From Aphrocallistes beatrix (taxonomy: Eukaryota; Porifera; Hexactinellida; Sceptrulophora; Aphrocallistidae): DNA of 64,000 nt. How positions within the stretch are numbered: position 1 is the first letter of the stretch; the number at the start of each line of letters is the position of its first letter. The position numbers and the translations under genes were made by a program. Below are positions 20,948 through 31,069 of this stretch, one piece after another. The notes below the pieces were generated by a model. It was given only the letters and a program-made list of their open reading frames with translations, was not told the DNA's origin and did not search any database. The DNA lies in assembly GCA_963281255.1 (NCBI GenBank), contig OY725492.1, positions 558,001 through 622,000 of the forward strand, read 5' to 3'.

Positions 20948-22216
20948 ATGGCGGAGAGACTTCCTGAAATAGAAGATTCTGATGTTTCGCTAAAAAATTT
21001 GGAAAGTGAGTTAAAGATTGTGAAGCAGAGAGTAGAGCATGTGAAACAACAAGTTAAGGGAGCATTCCAGGAATTCACTGTCAAGTTGATACAGAGGGAA
21101 AACGAACTATTGGCAGAACTTGATGATATTCCGACTTGTATCGAGGTTAAAATAGATGAATGCCGAGATAGCCTCACACAACTGAAACAGCATAGAGCGG
21201 AAACTGAAAAGGATTTACAAACCAACAAACTGAATCAATTTCTAAAAAATCAATTAGAAAATATAAAGTTAGAGATTAAGAGAATATCTACTGAGGACAT
21301 TTCATTTCCTCATATCTCTCTACGATTGTATATGACACCCTTTGCTACAGGACTAAAAGACGCGTGTAGCATCGAGAAACGCACCAAAATCTATACAAAT
21401 AAAATGCCAGTTTGGTCAGGGGTAAAGAGCGGAAAAGGTGAAACCGAGTTAGATGCTCCGTACTCCATATGCATTGATCCAGTCACTCAGCTGATATACA
21501 TCTCAGAATTCTCTGATACTCAACGGATACAAGTTTTCGCAGAAAATGGGAACTATCATTCAACTTTGTATAATGAAGAAATAACTCATTCTAGAACAAT
21601 TAGACTGAACAAAGACTACATATACATTTCCAGTGGTCTAAAAATGTTGAAAAACGCAAAAATTTTAAAGTTAAATAAAAGAGGAGAGCTCATAAAATCC
21701 ATTTCTATCGAACAAGGAATATTTGGAATGGCTTTTCTGGCAGATAGAATCTATACTACTTCATCAGGTAGCACAACTGTACAAATATATGACGTCAATC
21801 TTAAGCACAAGAATACTATCTCACTACAAGCGAAGTCGTTTGATGACGAGATAATTGCTTGTGATATTATAGTGCGAGAAGATTCAATATATGTTCTATT
21901 CAGAGGGAGGTTAAAATGCCACTCAGAATTTATCCAATTATTTCAACTTGACGGGGCCTTTATCCGTACTATCTCGAGTGAGATGGTAAAACAAGCCTCC
22001 AACTTCTGTCTTGACAAATATAGTAATTTCATAGTGAGTGACTGGACGTCTCATTGCATTAACGTATATTCAGAAGATGGAGTTTTGATTCATACGATTG
22101 GAGAGGTAATGAGCAATGAAGCACCCTTATGTCTGCCTAGAGGTGTAGCTGTTAATGCTAGTGGGAGGATCGTAGTCGTCAATGCGAAGGCTGATAACAT
22201 GCTTCAGATCTATTAA
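20948..22216 (+). CDS. Coiled-coil protein with NHL-type beta-propeller (TRIM-like without RING)
   Basis: An uninterrupted 422-codon frame. Residues about 10-115 are charged and heptad-rich (SLKNLESELKIVKQRVEH) and predict a coiled coil. From about residue 165 the chain has NHL-repeat phrases: APYSICIDPVTQLIYISE, then NFCLDKYSNFIVSDWTSHCI, then LPRGVAVNASGRIVVVNA. This is the C-terminal layout of TRIM/NHL proteins, which act as ubiquitin ligases or RNA regulators, but there is no RING or B-box before the coiled coil, so ligase activity is not implied. A splice-acceptor-like TTTCATTTCTTAG at 20923-20935 just before the ATG suggests an upstream 5' non-coding exon. The stop is followed by AT-rich sequence with no clear AATAAA. 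The single coding exon contrasts with the intron-rich 3' half of the RNF213-like gene. I am sure that it is coding and fairly sure of the NHL call. Confidence 0.8.
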   Translation: MAERLPEIEDSDVSLKNLESELKIVKQRVEHVKQQVKGAFQEFTVKLIQRENELLAELDDIPTCIEVKIDECRDSLTQLKQHRAETEKDLQTNKLNQFLKNQLENIKLEIKRISTEDISFPHISLRLYMTPFATGLKDACSIEKRTKIYTNKMPVWSGVKSGKGETELDAPYSICIDPVTQLIYISEFSDTQRIQVFAENGNYHSTLYNEEITHSRTIRLNKDYIYISSGLKMLKNAKILKLNKRGELIKSISIEQGIFGMAFLADRIYTTSSGSTTVQIYDVNLKHKNTISLQAKSFDDEIIACDIIVREDSIYVLFRGRLKCHSEFIQLFQLDGAFIRTISSEMVKQASNFCLDKYSNFIVSDWTSHCINVYSEDGVLIHTIGEVMSNEAPLCLPRGVAVNASGRIVVVNAKADNMLQIY

Positions 22217-22984
22217 ATCGGTTTGTGCTAGTATTAATCGGAGTTATGTATGTTCTTGTTTAATCGATAAACATCTCTGGTTTGTATTTTAAGGCAATAA
22301 TTGAATTATTGATCAATATTATTTATATGCGAGTACTATACGCATGTATATCAGTATTTAATAACAAATCAAGCTTAGATGTGCTGATTTCCTTCGAACA
22401 CACCTGTGCATGTCAAGGTTGAGATGGAGCAAAATGTTACTTGAGTCATTATTTGAGTGTAGTTAGATATTTTTGGGTTTAAGAGGAGAGCTCGCACCTG
22501 CTTCACAACCTCTCTGCCTCCACTGCTTGAAGTATATAAAGTCTGAAAAGGGCATAGTCCATCCAGGTGTATGCCAGCATAACTACAGGCGCAAAAATGT
22601 AAACAAATATAGATCTAGTGAATAAAACAATCAGAGGGATCTTTTTGGAGCAATCCCTAAATATTTGGAAGTAACTCTCGGTAAAGAAATATACATATAT
22701 AGTACTCGGACAAAAGTATTCGACCACCACGAAAACTTCCATAATAGAATTAAAATCAGACTATTCATAATGGAATATGTACTGAACCAGTAAGAGATAC
22801 TCTATACATGATTTCAAATTATTTTTCATAATATCTAAATTATTTTCTTACTCTTTCGTTGTCCGAATGAAGTGACTCCGGTTTTGCTTCTTGAGTAAAT
22901 AATAGGTTTCAATAATTTTACTTGAAGGAAGAAGAGGCAAATTCATCAATTGTTGGAACTGTCAGGCCAAAATTGGTAATTGGT
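22217..22984. other. Spacer between NHL-type gene and retrotransposon
   Basis: It contains a one-ended Tc1-like MITE fragment at about 22699-22830 (AGTACTCGGACAAAAGTATT, GACCACCACGAAAAC), recognisable by the same end as 14876. The rest is unassigned. The 79-codon minus frame at 22503-22742 has no domain. Confidence 0.45.
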
Positions 22985-23081
22985 AACAAGTAAAGCTAGG
23001 TAATAAGTACGACCATCCTGAAAGGACACCCAACGTGAATACTTCTAAGAGATTCTACTTCTAATGTTTCTTATTACATCA
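22985..23081 (-). repeat. 3' LTR remnant of the Ty3/gypsy element
   Basis: It shares AGGTAATAAGTACGAC, ACGTGAATACTTCTAAGAGA and TTCTTATTACATCA with 27351-27447 in the same orientation. The element is on the minus strand, so this left-hand copy is the 3' LTR. The sequence beyond the shared 97 bp is diverged or deleted. Confidence 0.75.
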
Positions 23082-23227
23082 ATCATCTTTCCTCGCGAAA
23101 GAGACTGGTCCTCTATCCCGAGGTCCTTTGACCACCTGGGCCCATGAGACATGGCCCGGATATTGTTTCGGCTTGCGTTTCCTCCCATACCTTGAGTAAG
23201 CAACTCCTGGCTCTGCTGTAGTTGCCT

Positions 23228-24394
23228 CTAACTCCAGATCGGCCGAATCATCCGCGTTTGTATCCAGTATTGCTTCTGCGAACTCGCTCGGCTGCCCTTT
23301 CTCAGTGTTGGGACTTGGCTTGGGATGAATAGCTCATCCTTCCTTTCGAAACGCTTGCAGCGGTCGACATGGTACCACTTACTCCCTCTTGGTAGCTCCA
23401 CTAATACATTGGATCCTTTCTGGTCGAGCGCCAAATATGGACCATCAAATTTTGCAGACAGTGAATTATCTCTCTTCCCTACTTCCAAGAAGATACTATT
23501 ACTTGGTCTAATATTCGTGCTTCTTTTGCCTTTATCATATCTTCTTTTTGTTTCGGAAAACCTCTTATCCTCATTTGACGTCATAGCCTCTGTTAATTCC
23601 TTCTGAACGTCCTGGAGAGCTTCCCAGTAATCTTGGGGCGAGGACTCTTCGGAATCCAAGTTTCTCGATCCTAAATCGGTCAGTGCTCTAGGCTGCCTCC
23701 CGAAGGTAATCATGTGAGGCGACACTTTGGTCGTTGTGTTTTTGACGTTGTTCATGAGGTAGCTTACCTCGGGTAGGGCCGAAAGCCAAACACCTTTTTC
23801 CATTTCTCGTTCCATCAGTAGGCTCCGGATGACCAGCTTCGCGGTACCAATATTCCTCTCCGCCATCCCGTCTGCTTGGGGGTGGTAGGGTGAGGAGTGA
23901 CGCTTGTGTATTCTCAATTTCTTGCAGAGATCCCTGATTTCGTGGCCGTCAACGTTCTTGCCTTGGTCCGTTAGAAGGACATCTGGAATACCATGACCCC
24001 GGAATATCCAGCCTACTCGGAATGCTTCCGCAATCGACTCCGCCGTCTGATCTCGTAGTGGTAGCAGCTCGACAATTAGGGCGAAATATCTGAACATTCC
24101 ATCGCCCCACGGCAGTGTACCTATGTCCAACGCAACCCATGCGCCTGGTTGGGCCTTTGCTCGACTGAATCGTTCCAACGGTTGTTTCGGGTCTATGTTG
24201 GGTTTCGTTCTCTGGCATATGGCACATCCTTTGCAGAATATTCTCACATCACGAGCCATCTTATACCACAAATACGACCTTTTCACCAGCCCCAGGGTTC
24301 TCGCCTGACCAAAGTGACTCTCGTTATGCACTTTTTCTAAGACTTCTCGTCTGAGGGTCCTGGGGATAACAATACGGTCACCAAGGTAGAGCAC
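23228..24394 (-). pseudogene. Ty3/gypsy integrase region of pol
   Basis: A 388-codon frame. It begins with the zinc-binding HHCC segment (HNESHFG, about residues 23-29, then CKGCAICQ about 54-61), followed by the catalytic core: ALDIG about residue 93, LLTDQGKN near 140, and HPQADGMAERN near 173 with the glutamate. A C-terminal GPY/F-type stretch (FDGPYL) follows. No chromodomain is visible. The fragment starts inside pol and is not joined to an intact RT, so it is a relic even though this piece is open. Confidence 0.85.
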
Positions 24395-24542
24395 GCCCCC
24401 AGTAACTTGAGATGTGCTGATGAATTCCTGAGTTGGCCCCTTTCAATAATCCCACATCCGAGGAGTTGCTGGCTGGCATCGAGTACAACTTCATCGCTCT
24501 TCTGCCCTCGCTCAATTTTACTAATCCAACCTCGCAGGGTAT

Positions 24543-25055
24543 TTACTTCCAGGACTCTGTCGCCGGTTCCGTCCGGTTTAGGCTCTTGTGTTTGATAGTG
24601 TTCCACACTCCTGTTGTCCCTTCATCGGTTTCTTCCGTGTAGTAAACCTTGTTTTCGAAGTGCTGCTCGTCATTTACGTCAGTGTCCACTCGCAAATTGG
24701 GAGCGCGACTAAGCCAGTCTGGCAGTTTATTATCCTTTCCTGGACGATAAACTACTTGGTACGGGAGTTCCTCCAACTCCATCAGCCATCTGGAGAAGGT
24801 GTGCCGTGGGTCCCTTTGACCTCTCATCCACCGTACCGGGTTATGATCTGAAATTAGGTAGATCTTGGGTGAAGCCCTCAAGTAGGTAATCCACTTTCTG
24901 GTAGCCGCGACCAAGGCCCAGGCTTCTAACTGGCATGCAGAATAGTTCTTTCGTGTGTCGCTTAGTGCCGAGGAAAAGTAGTTGATGGGTCTGAGGATAC
25001 CAGTTCGTTGATCCTTCTGGGATAATACCGCAGCTACACAATATGCCGAAGCCAC
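24543..25055 (-). pseudogene. Ty3/gypsy RNase H fragment of pol
   Basis: A 170-codon frame with the RNase H signatures of Ty3 pol: AAVLSQKDQ near the start, the INYFSSALSDTRKNYS segment, ACQLEAWALV with the catalytic-type glutamate, and ISDHNPVRW with the aspartate. It ends in the tether that precedes the integrase. Immediately upstream the frame shifts into an RT remnant, and a TSLDVAS-type RT motif runs directly into the RNase H start. This shows that most of the RT palm is deleted. Confidence 0.8.
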
Positions 25056-25090
25056 GTCCAGGGAAGTGAAATACTTCGCCTTTAGCTTGT

Positions 25091-25330
25091 CTAAGATTGT
25101 TTGTATATCGTTTGTAAGTACGCGTCCTTCTTTGTCACGTCGTTCACTTTTCTGTAATCTATCGCGAAACGTAGGGTTCCATCCCTCTTACGTACCAAAA
25201 CGACATTGCTGGCCCATTGTGACTTTGAGGGCCTGCAGATATCGTTTTCCATCATTTCCTGAACTTGAGATTCAATTTCCTTTTCCCAGCCAGGCGGAAA
25301 TCTCCGAGGGCGCACTTTGACTGGGGCCAC
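25091..25330 (-). pseudogene. Ty3/gypsy reverse transcriptase N-terminal fragment
   Basis: A 79-codon frame containing RT fingers/palm block 1 phrases: PSKSQWASNVVLVRKRDGT and FAIDYRKVNDVTKKDAY. It then goes out of frame. The catalytic Y-x-D-D block is not found between here and the RNase H fragment, so the enzyme is inactive. Confidence 0.8.
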
Positions 25331-25466
25331 CTCACCAGTGTCAATATAATGCTTTTCTGATTGGGTACGTTCAGGTTTTTTTGGGTTGATGGCGAATCGA
25401 TCTGAAAATTATTCGCAGAGCTGTTTCAATCTATTACGCTCCTTTACGTTTATCGCTGAGTCTATA

Positions 25467-26200
25467 TCAAAGGGGTGTGGGGCCTGCGTTACTACCGATA
25501 CTTCTTCCTCTTTTGCTGCTGTCTGGACCCGAAATAGGGGACTGCCTCCAGTAGATGCGGCCTTTATGTATATAGATCTGTGTCATGTCCTTTTCCTCCG
25601 CACGCAAGACATGTTCGTTCTGGGAATTGTCGGTATCCATGCCCCCATTCTTTGCACTGATAACACTCAAAATTTCTCCCTCTGCCTCTAAGGGTGGGCG
25701 GTTGCTTTCCTTCCCAAAGCGACGTGGTGTGAACACCGGCTGTACATTCTCCTCGGAGGGGATTTCCTGATTTACGCCTTGAACAAAGGGGCTTTCCTTG
25801 CTATCGAGCTGGTTCACCATACTCCCTTCCACTAAGGATATGGACACGGTCTCTTTCTGGCGCCATCCCAGATCCGCAGCTATTCCCTTTTCCATTAGGT
25901 TCTTGCGCATTTCTACCATGAATTCTCGTCCCTCCTTATCGCGAAAGTGTTCCTTCCCGTTTATCCAAACCTTTGCTTGTTGCTGAACGGTCTTTGGTAG
26001 CTGTGGAACAGCGCTGGTGCAAGCCTGTAGAATTGTGTGATCTGCACGCGTGGCCTCCTTCCAAAGTCTGACGAGGAAATCGTCAAATAGTTCGCCACTT
26101 TGCCAATGCATGTCATAGTACTTCCGAGTGGCATCAAACATATCGATTGGGGGATCGAGGTTTTCCTTTAGAACCTTGAAAGCCTCGTCAATAGTACTGT
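25467..26200 (-). pseudogene. Ty3/gypsy gag C-terminal part with zinc knuckles (frameshifted)
   Basis: The frame at 25467-26141 includes FDATRKYYDMHWQSG and similar gag capsid-type helices. Reading on in an adjacent frame near 25600-25680 gives two CCHC-like knuckles (C-x2-C-x4-H, then CLACGGKGH). The first lacks its last cysteine. The gag frame is therefore broken by a shift. Upstream it is interrupted near 26205 by the palindromic array. Confidence 0.7.
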
Positions 26201-26204
26201 CACT

Positions 26205-27065
26205 GGAAAATTGGTCTGTGAAAATTTTGGTCCGGGGGGACCAACTTTTTCAGGGAAAATTGGTCCTCACCTGAAAATTTTGGTCCTACGATGGACCAAC
26301 TTTTCATGGAATTTTGGTCAGGGGAGATCATTTTTTTCATGGAATTTTGGTCAGGGGGACCATTTTCCAAAGAAATTTTGGTCCGCCCGAACCAATATTT
26401 CCATGAAAAATGCTTCACCATTCCAGAACAATTTGGAAAGGATGTCAAGTCTCAGTGGCGCTGCGGTAGCTGTTATTATGTCTAGTTATTATAGTTGCAA
26501 AGGGTAGGCACTCAATAGGAAGAGAGTTCAGATTTTAGAGAGAGCAGAAGAAATAAAATATACTTCTTAGATTAGAGATTAAATATGTATTGAATACTAA
26601 AATATGAATTGTCAGTCCGGGGTCAAACAGCTTGGTTGTTCGACAATTTAAAAGTATCAAAAAATCGAGGATGTCAAATGATTGATAGAATCTAATTTTC
26701 CATGAAAGAATTAGTCTCCCGGATAATTTTTCCTGAAAAAAATGGTCCCCCCCAGACCAATATTCATATATTTAAAATATTTTAGCGCATGCGCTAAAGC
26801 AAAACAGCGCATGCGCTAAAATATTTTAAATACCTCCAATATTCCTTGAAAAAAATGGTCCCCCCAGACCAATTTTCCCTGAAAAAAATGGTCCTCCGGA
26901 CCAATATTTCCCGAAAAAATGGTCCCTCCGGACCAATTTTCCCTGAAAAAAATGGTCCCCCGGACCAATTTTCCCTGAAAAAAATGGTCCATTGCAGAAC
27001 CAAAATTTTCAGGGGAGGACCAATTTTCCATGAAAAAATTGGTCCTCCGGACCAAAGTTTTCGTA
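26205..27065. repeat. Palindromic TGGTCC/GGACCA array inserted in gag
   Basis: Runs of AAAATTGGTCC and GGACCAATTTTCC alternate about every 30-40 bp from 26205 to 26410 and from 26700 to 27060. Each unit contains a GGTCC..GGACC palindrome. Between the runs (26415-26700) is unassigned AT-rich sequence. Gag homology stops at the left edge and resumes near 27100, so the block is an insertion. Fragments of the same unit lie at 27448-27560 and 28085-28165. The open frames on both strands are artefacts of the repeat. Confidence 0.75.
26769..26832. repeat. Perfect inverted repeat, 27-bp arms
   Basis: TATTTAAAATATTTTAGCGC plus ATGCGCT is followed, after a 10-bp spacer, by its exact reverse complement. 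Each arm ends in the palindrome AGCGCATGCGCT. It sits inside the TGGTCC array. Confidence 0.9.
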
Positions 27066-27104
27066 ACAATACCTTCCTTAGCCGCCTCAAGTGCGATTAC
27101 CCTT

Positions 27105-27275
27105 TCAACTTCTCTGCGCGCGCGACATAAGCTGGTAGTAATCGGATGGCTGCCTTTCTCCCTTCTTCAGTTGTGACTAGGGTACTGACTGCAGCCTTGA
27201 AGAGAGGTTCGTAGTCTTCCACTCTTTGTGCAGCTCCAATGGGCGGAATGGTAACCGTGAAAGGCGTGGCGATAA
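27105..27275 (-). pseudogene. Ty3/gypsy gag N-terminal fragment
   Basis: The minus strand reads through PFTVTIPPIGAAQRVEDYE and EEGRKAAIRLLPAYVA before it hits a stop, in the style of a gag N-terminus. No ATG is present at the expected place (an ATC stands there). It lies between the 5' LTR remnant and the inserted array. Confidence 0.6.
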
Positions 27276-27350
27276 ATCCAGATCAATTAGTATTTATGTT
27301 GTAATGTTCAATTACAGAGAAATACTAATTGAGATCTGTAAACTAAAGCT

Positions 27351-27447
27351 AACAAGTAAAGATTAGGTAATAAGTACGACTACTTGAAAGGCCACCAAAC
27401 GTGAATACTTCTAAGAGATTCTACTTCTAATGTTTCTTATTACATCA
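27351..27447 (-). repeat. 5' LTR remnant of the Ty3/gypsy element
   Basis: Counterpart of 22985-23081, with the same start AACAAGTAAAG and end TTATTACATCA and substitutions such as TACTTGAAAGGCCACCAAAC. The elements flanking it on the right are TGGTCC-type fragments. Confidence 0.75.
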
Positions 27448-28195
27448 CGGGGGACCATATTTGGTCGCGAAAATTGGTCCCCCTAGCTAAATTTGGAACC
27501 CAGACCAGTTTTAGCTGCCAAATTTGGTCCGAGGGATCAGTTTTGGCTGCCAAGTCCGGAGGACCATTTTTAGTGCAGTTTCTGCAGAGAGATGCCCCTA
27601 TGGTAAGGACGGTGCACCACATCCGTCCATATGTATGCATGTATCTCCGTACGCTGCGAAATTTGAGTTTTCAAAAATTTAGTAGTCCCGATGTATTACA
27701 ATATTCATATATCACATGCCAAGTCATCTGCACTATCGGTCTACCGACAGATATTTATTTAACATGAATAATGCCAACTTGAGCCATGATAAAGCGGGGC
27801 GCAGCGTTGAAGTTTGTGGGAAATGGCGGGACGCAATAGTAGAACTTCTACATACTTGTGAGTCAAAAAAGTGGACAGAATAAAACTTCATATAAAAGCG
27901 GGACATTCATGAAAATTAACTCAACAGAAGAATGCAAAAATCGGGACGTCCCGTCAAAAACGGGCAGTTGGCATGTATTGAATAGACTCCATAATAATAG
28001 AGACCTCCTAGAGTGATTGTAATGTCATCACATCCTATGAGGAGAGGACTACTTTAGTGTACGTAATTAAATGACACAAAATTTAACCCCGACCAATTTT
28101 GGTAGGGGTGGACCAGTTTTGGTCTGGCAAAATTGGTCCTCCCGGGTCATTTTTTCGTGACAGAACCAACTGTTAAACTGTTTATTGCAAGAGGG
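27448..28195. repeat. TGGTCC fragments and a CAACTTGAGCC..GGCAGTTGGC element
   Basis: 27448-27560 and 28085-28165 carry GGTCC/GGACC phrases of the palindromic array. About 27773-27975 is a MITE-like piece (CTTGAGCCATGATAAAGCGG ... GGGCAGTTGGCATGTAT) whose reverse complement occurs at about 37410-37605, just upstream of the RNF213-like start. No gene is seen. Confidence 0.5.
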
Positions 28196-28610
28196 TGCTA
28201 GGACACCTTGCAGAAAGACATCTCGCCGAAGGACATTGTGCCGAAAGCCATTGAATATCAAATTGTAATAATCATAATTAACAACTAAGTGTCGCATAAC
28301 TGGTTCAGAGTTTGAATAAGTTTATTATTAAGTGTTAAGAAGTAATAACAAGAAAAACAAAAATATTAGAAAGATAAGTTTTGTGATATGCCGCGAAGAT
28401 ATTCTAGATGTAGAATTTATATATATTCATCAACCATCAGAATAAACGCTTGTTTAATTGGAGGTACTTCTTCTTTGATTGGGGCAGCTGATGTCCGCTT
28501 CTAACTTTTTCCAAGGTAATTTCACTATCACTTGTGTTGTCCTTTTGGCAAAATGTCCTTTCGGCAAGATATCTTTCGGCAAGATGTCTTTCGGCAAGGT
28601 GGGCGGACAC
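28196..28610. repeat. Inverted-repeat element with short CGGCAAG(A)TGTC units
   Basis: On the left, CTTGCAGAAAGACATCTCGC and CCGAAGGACATTGTGCCGAA. On the right, the inverse, TTTCGGCAAGATATCTTTCG and GCAAGATGTCTTTCGGCAAG. The 17-bp unit repeats three to four times on each side. The minus frames at 28437-28762 owe their repeated ERHLAERYLAE-like peptide to this unit. Confidence 0.6.
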
Positions 28611-28800
28611 GGTAAGCAAATAAAGATCATATAACAAGAAGCCAAAATTACAAACCAGACGTGGTTTATTAATAGAGCATTGTTAACACATTGTGAGCAT
28701 AGTTTACATAAAAAGTGAAACAATACAAAATTTTTTTGACAAATAGATACAATACCTTTCAAGACTAAGAAATCTATCGGTATTTACTCAGCCATTAAGG

Positions 28801-29334
28801 CAGCGGTTTTCAACCTATTAGGGCTGTGGACCCCTATTAAAATTTTCCTATATTATGTGGACCCCTCCTATTAACCGTAACACAAAATTTCGAATCCTGT
28901 GGACCCCTGATATCTTCTGTGGGCCATAAGGGGTCCATGGCAGAGTTGCACGCGGACCGAAATAAGTAACTGCGGCCCGCAAGAAGCCCGCAACCAAATT
29001 ATTCGGCTTGCAAAAAGCCCGCATAAATATTTTTGGCCCACTTTGTTAGTTAATAACTATGGAGAGACACTTAGAGAATCCTTTTATGGGAGTGAGTTTC
29101 TGCAAACACAAATAAGTGGAAACTAACAAAGTTACATTTACGTAAGTATTCTTTAATTGGTACCTCGTGGCAATTAAAAACATCGTCTCGGTTGTCATCG
29201 CGGGGATTCCTGCCAAGATTTCCGGCCCGCGGAGCCCGCAACTTATTATATTTGACCCGCACGTCCCGCGGACCGATAAGAAAAGTCGGCCCGCGTGCAA
29301 CTCTGGTCCATGGACCCCAAGTTGGGAACCACTG
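28801..29334. mobile_element. hAT-like MITE (CAGCGGTTTTCAACC ends)
   Basis: The left end CAGCGGTTTTCAACCTATTA and the right end, reverse complemented (CAGTGGTTCCCAACTTGGGG), follow the hAT consensus C-A-G-x-G-G-T-T-x-x-C-A-A-C. Internal TGTGGACCCC units repeat. A shorter relative is at 31894-32059. It hosts a second element at 28941-29305. Confidence 0.75.
28941..29305. mobile_element. hAT-like MITE with exact 8-bp target duplication
   Basis: The ends CAGAGTTGCACGCGGACCGA and, reverse complemented, CAGAGTTGCACGCGGGCCGA form inverted repeats. GTCCATGG flanks both sides exactly (28933-28940 and 29306-29313), which is the 8-bp duplication of hAT transposition. It splits the outer element's GGGGTCCATGG/GACCCC sequence. 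No transposase. Confidence 0.9.
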
Positions 29335-29384
29335 TAATAATGGCTTGTGTTTCTTATCTATAGGAATTGCTTTGATAAGTACGT

Positions 29385-29735
29385 AAGTGTTTTAGCACAA
29401 AACTTAAAATGCAAGTAATATTCTCCACAAATGGTGCTTTGGTGCAATGTCGTAAGAACTTATCTAACTCATCTGATCCTAAATTGATTACAATTATGTA
29501 GTTTTTGTATTGTTTGGGCTAGAACATGAAGTTAGCATATCTTGTGCAATCAATTCAATGAACTCTCAAAACTGACTAAGCGAAAAATTCCATTATATAT
29601 ATGACAAAGAGCAAGCTATATAATTATTACTATCATATTCCATACACACCAAATTATCAATTTCAACATATTAAATAACACAATATATTAATTGATTAAA
29701 ATGGATGTCAAGTGAGTTTATATTATCCCTTTAAG
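29385..29735. repeat. Inverted, decayed copy of the foldback family
   Basis: TGCTTTGGTGCAATGTCGTA (compare 9965) is followed at the far end by the reverse complement of the family's outer flank (ATGGATGTCAAGTGAGTTTA). The middle is diverged and can no longer form the full hairpin. Confidence 0.55.
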
Positions 29736-29972
29736 TATATTCAAATATAGTACGTACATAAGTTCTTTCACGAAATTCCATATGCATTGTTTTGCATTTT
29801 AGTTGATAGTTTAGTATAGTCACACTAAAGGATATTTTTTTACTTGATTTTCAATTCTGAACTACAACCTTGTAAATATATGGGATAGGAGGCTTAAATT
29901 TTTAATTACAGGTATCTTCGTATATTAAAATGAAAGGATTTTAGTGCCTATCTATTATAGAAGATGCCTTAT

Positions 29973-30060
29973 TGACGTGGAGGTGTACGAAACCCGTTTG
30001 TCCATCTCCATCTATTGACGTGGAGGTGTACGAAACCCGTTTGTCCATCTCCATCTAGAC
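29973..30060. repeat. Tandem duplication, 2 x 44 bp
   Basis: TTGACGTGGAGGTGTACGAA ... TCCATCTCCATCTA occurs twice head to tail with no difference seen, so it is a recent duplication. Confidence 0.8.
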
Positions 30061-30305
30061 GTTCTTAAAATATCTTCCAGACTAATTTTTATTAAACTTG
30101 TCACAGACATCCTTGCATACTGGAGATTTATACCTTTTTCTCAATTCTCTTAAATTATCAATTTTGATTTAGAATGAAAATACAGTCCTGGTTCCTTAAC
30201 AAAGTATTAATGAGGTCAGTAAATTGGATATTTTGTTATGGTGTAATGATATAAAAGTACCCAAGGAATTAAATCGATACCTATAACTGTTGAGCATATT
30301 GTGGG

Positions 30306-31062
30306 CAGTAGCGGCGCCAGAAATTTTAATTTTGAGTGTTAACTTAAAATCGACTGTCCTCGAATTATAAGACCAGCGTTAATGTAGAAGACAGGATGTT
30401 GGATTGGGGGATCCTGAACAAGCGAACGAGCGATGCGAGCAAATAAGGTGATCGTCCAGAAAGTTTTCAGATCTTAGATGCTGAAATATCGATCTACAGT
30501 TATTCTAACCATCGATTGAGCAATAATATTGATTTAATTAATCATATTATTCCTTCATTTTGGTGCATAAAAATCAAGACTAAAAGTAGAAATCAAATTT
30601 ATAACAATATTTATAAGAGGCATGATCCACCTTATGGAGCTGCTACTGATTATGGATAATTGAAGGCCTGATATAGGGCATTCCGCTATGTATATTTAAT
30701 ATATTACACTTAGATAGCGATAATATAAAATTCTATTTTGAGCCTCCGGGTACAAATTTGATGATTTCTTAAGCGATATCGATTATAACAGTAGGACAGA
30801 TGTATTTAAAGATGTTATATCCCTTATAATTAGTCAATCTAACCCCAAACACCTGAAAGGAGCCTCATATCACATAAAATAGCTGAGTTATATTCAAAAA
30901 ACTGAAATTTATAATTATAAAAAAGTGATAATGACGCCATAATTATATGATGAATCGACATTTTTGTCTGAGATTATCATTTAGTAGAGCAATAGCCAAA
31001 AGACTCCCTATGTCAAAAATCAGTTTTCTGACCCTGTCAGTTTCTTCAATCAAGCCGTTACA
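30306..31062. mobile_element. CAGTAGCGG MITE relative followed by an H1 mosaic
   Basis: GCAGTAGCGGCGCCAGAAAT with AAATCGACTGTCCT and GCGAACGAGCGATGCGAGCA is the inverse of 16380-16537. From about 30735 to 31062, scrambled H1 sequence follows (TTCAGACC-type end, TGACGCCATAAT, TTCTTCAATCAAGCCGTTAC). No frame is supported. Confidence 0.45.
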
Positions 31063-31069
31063 TCTTATA

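Larger units (their letters stand above)
22985..27447 (-). mobile_element. Decayed Ty3/gypsy LTR retrotransposon
   Basis: The gene order on the minus strand is gag (27105-27275 and 25467-26200), reverse transcriptase remnant, RNase H, integrase, which is the Ty3/gypsy order. Two direct repeats of 97 bp at 22985-23081 and 27351-27447 (AACAAGTAAAG ... TTATTACATCA) are the surviving LTR parts and differ at several sites. Several frameshifts, a deletion across RT and an insertion in gag show that it cannot move on its own. Local GC content is clearly higher than in the surroundings. Confidence 0.85.

Noticed and set aside
26200-27090. Glycine/proline- and phenylalanine-rich frames on both strands (82-98 codons) that look like a repetitive protein
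   Set aside because: They are read from the palindromic TGGTCC/GGACCA array and exist on both strands at once, as expected for palindromic DNA.
28437-28762. Frames with a repeated ERHLAERYLAE-like peptide
   Set aside because: The peptide repeat comes from a 17-bp DNA repeat in an inverted-repeat element; there is no other coding evidence.
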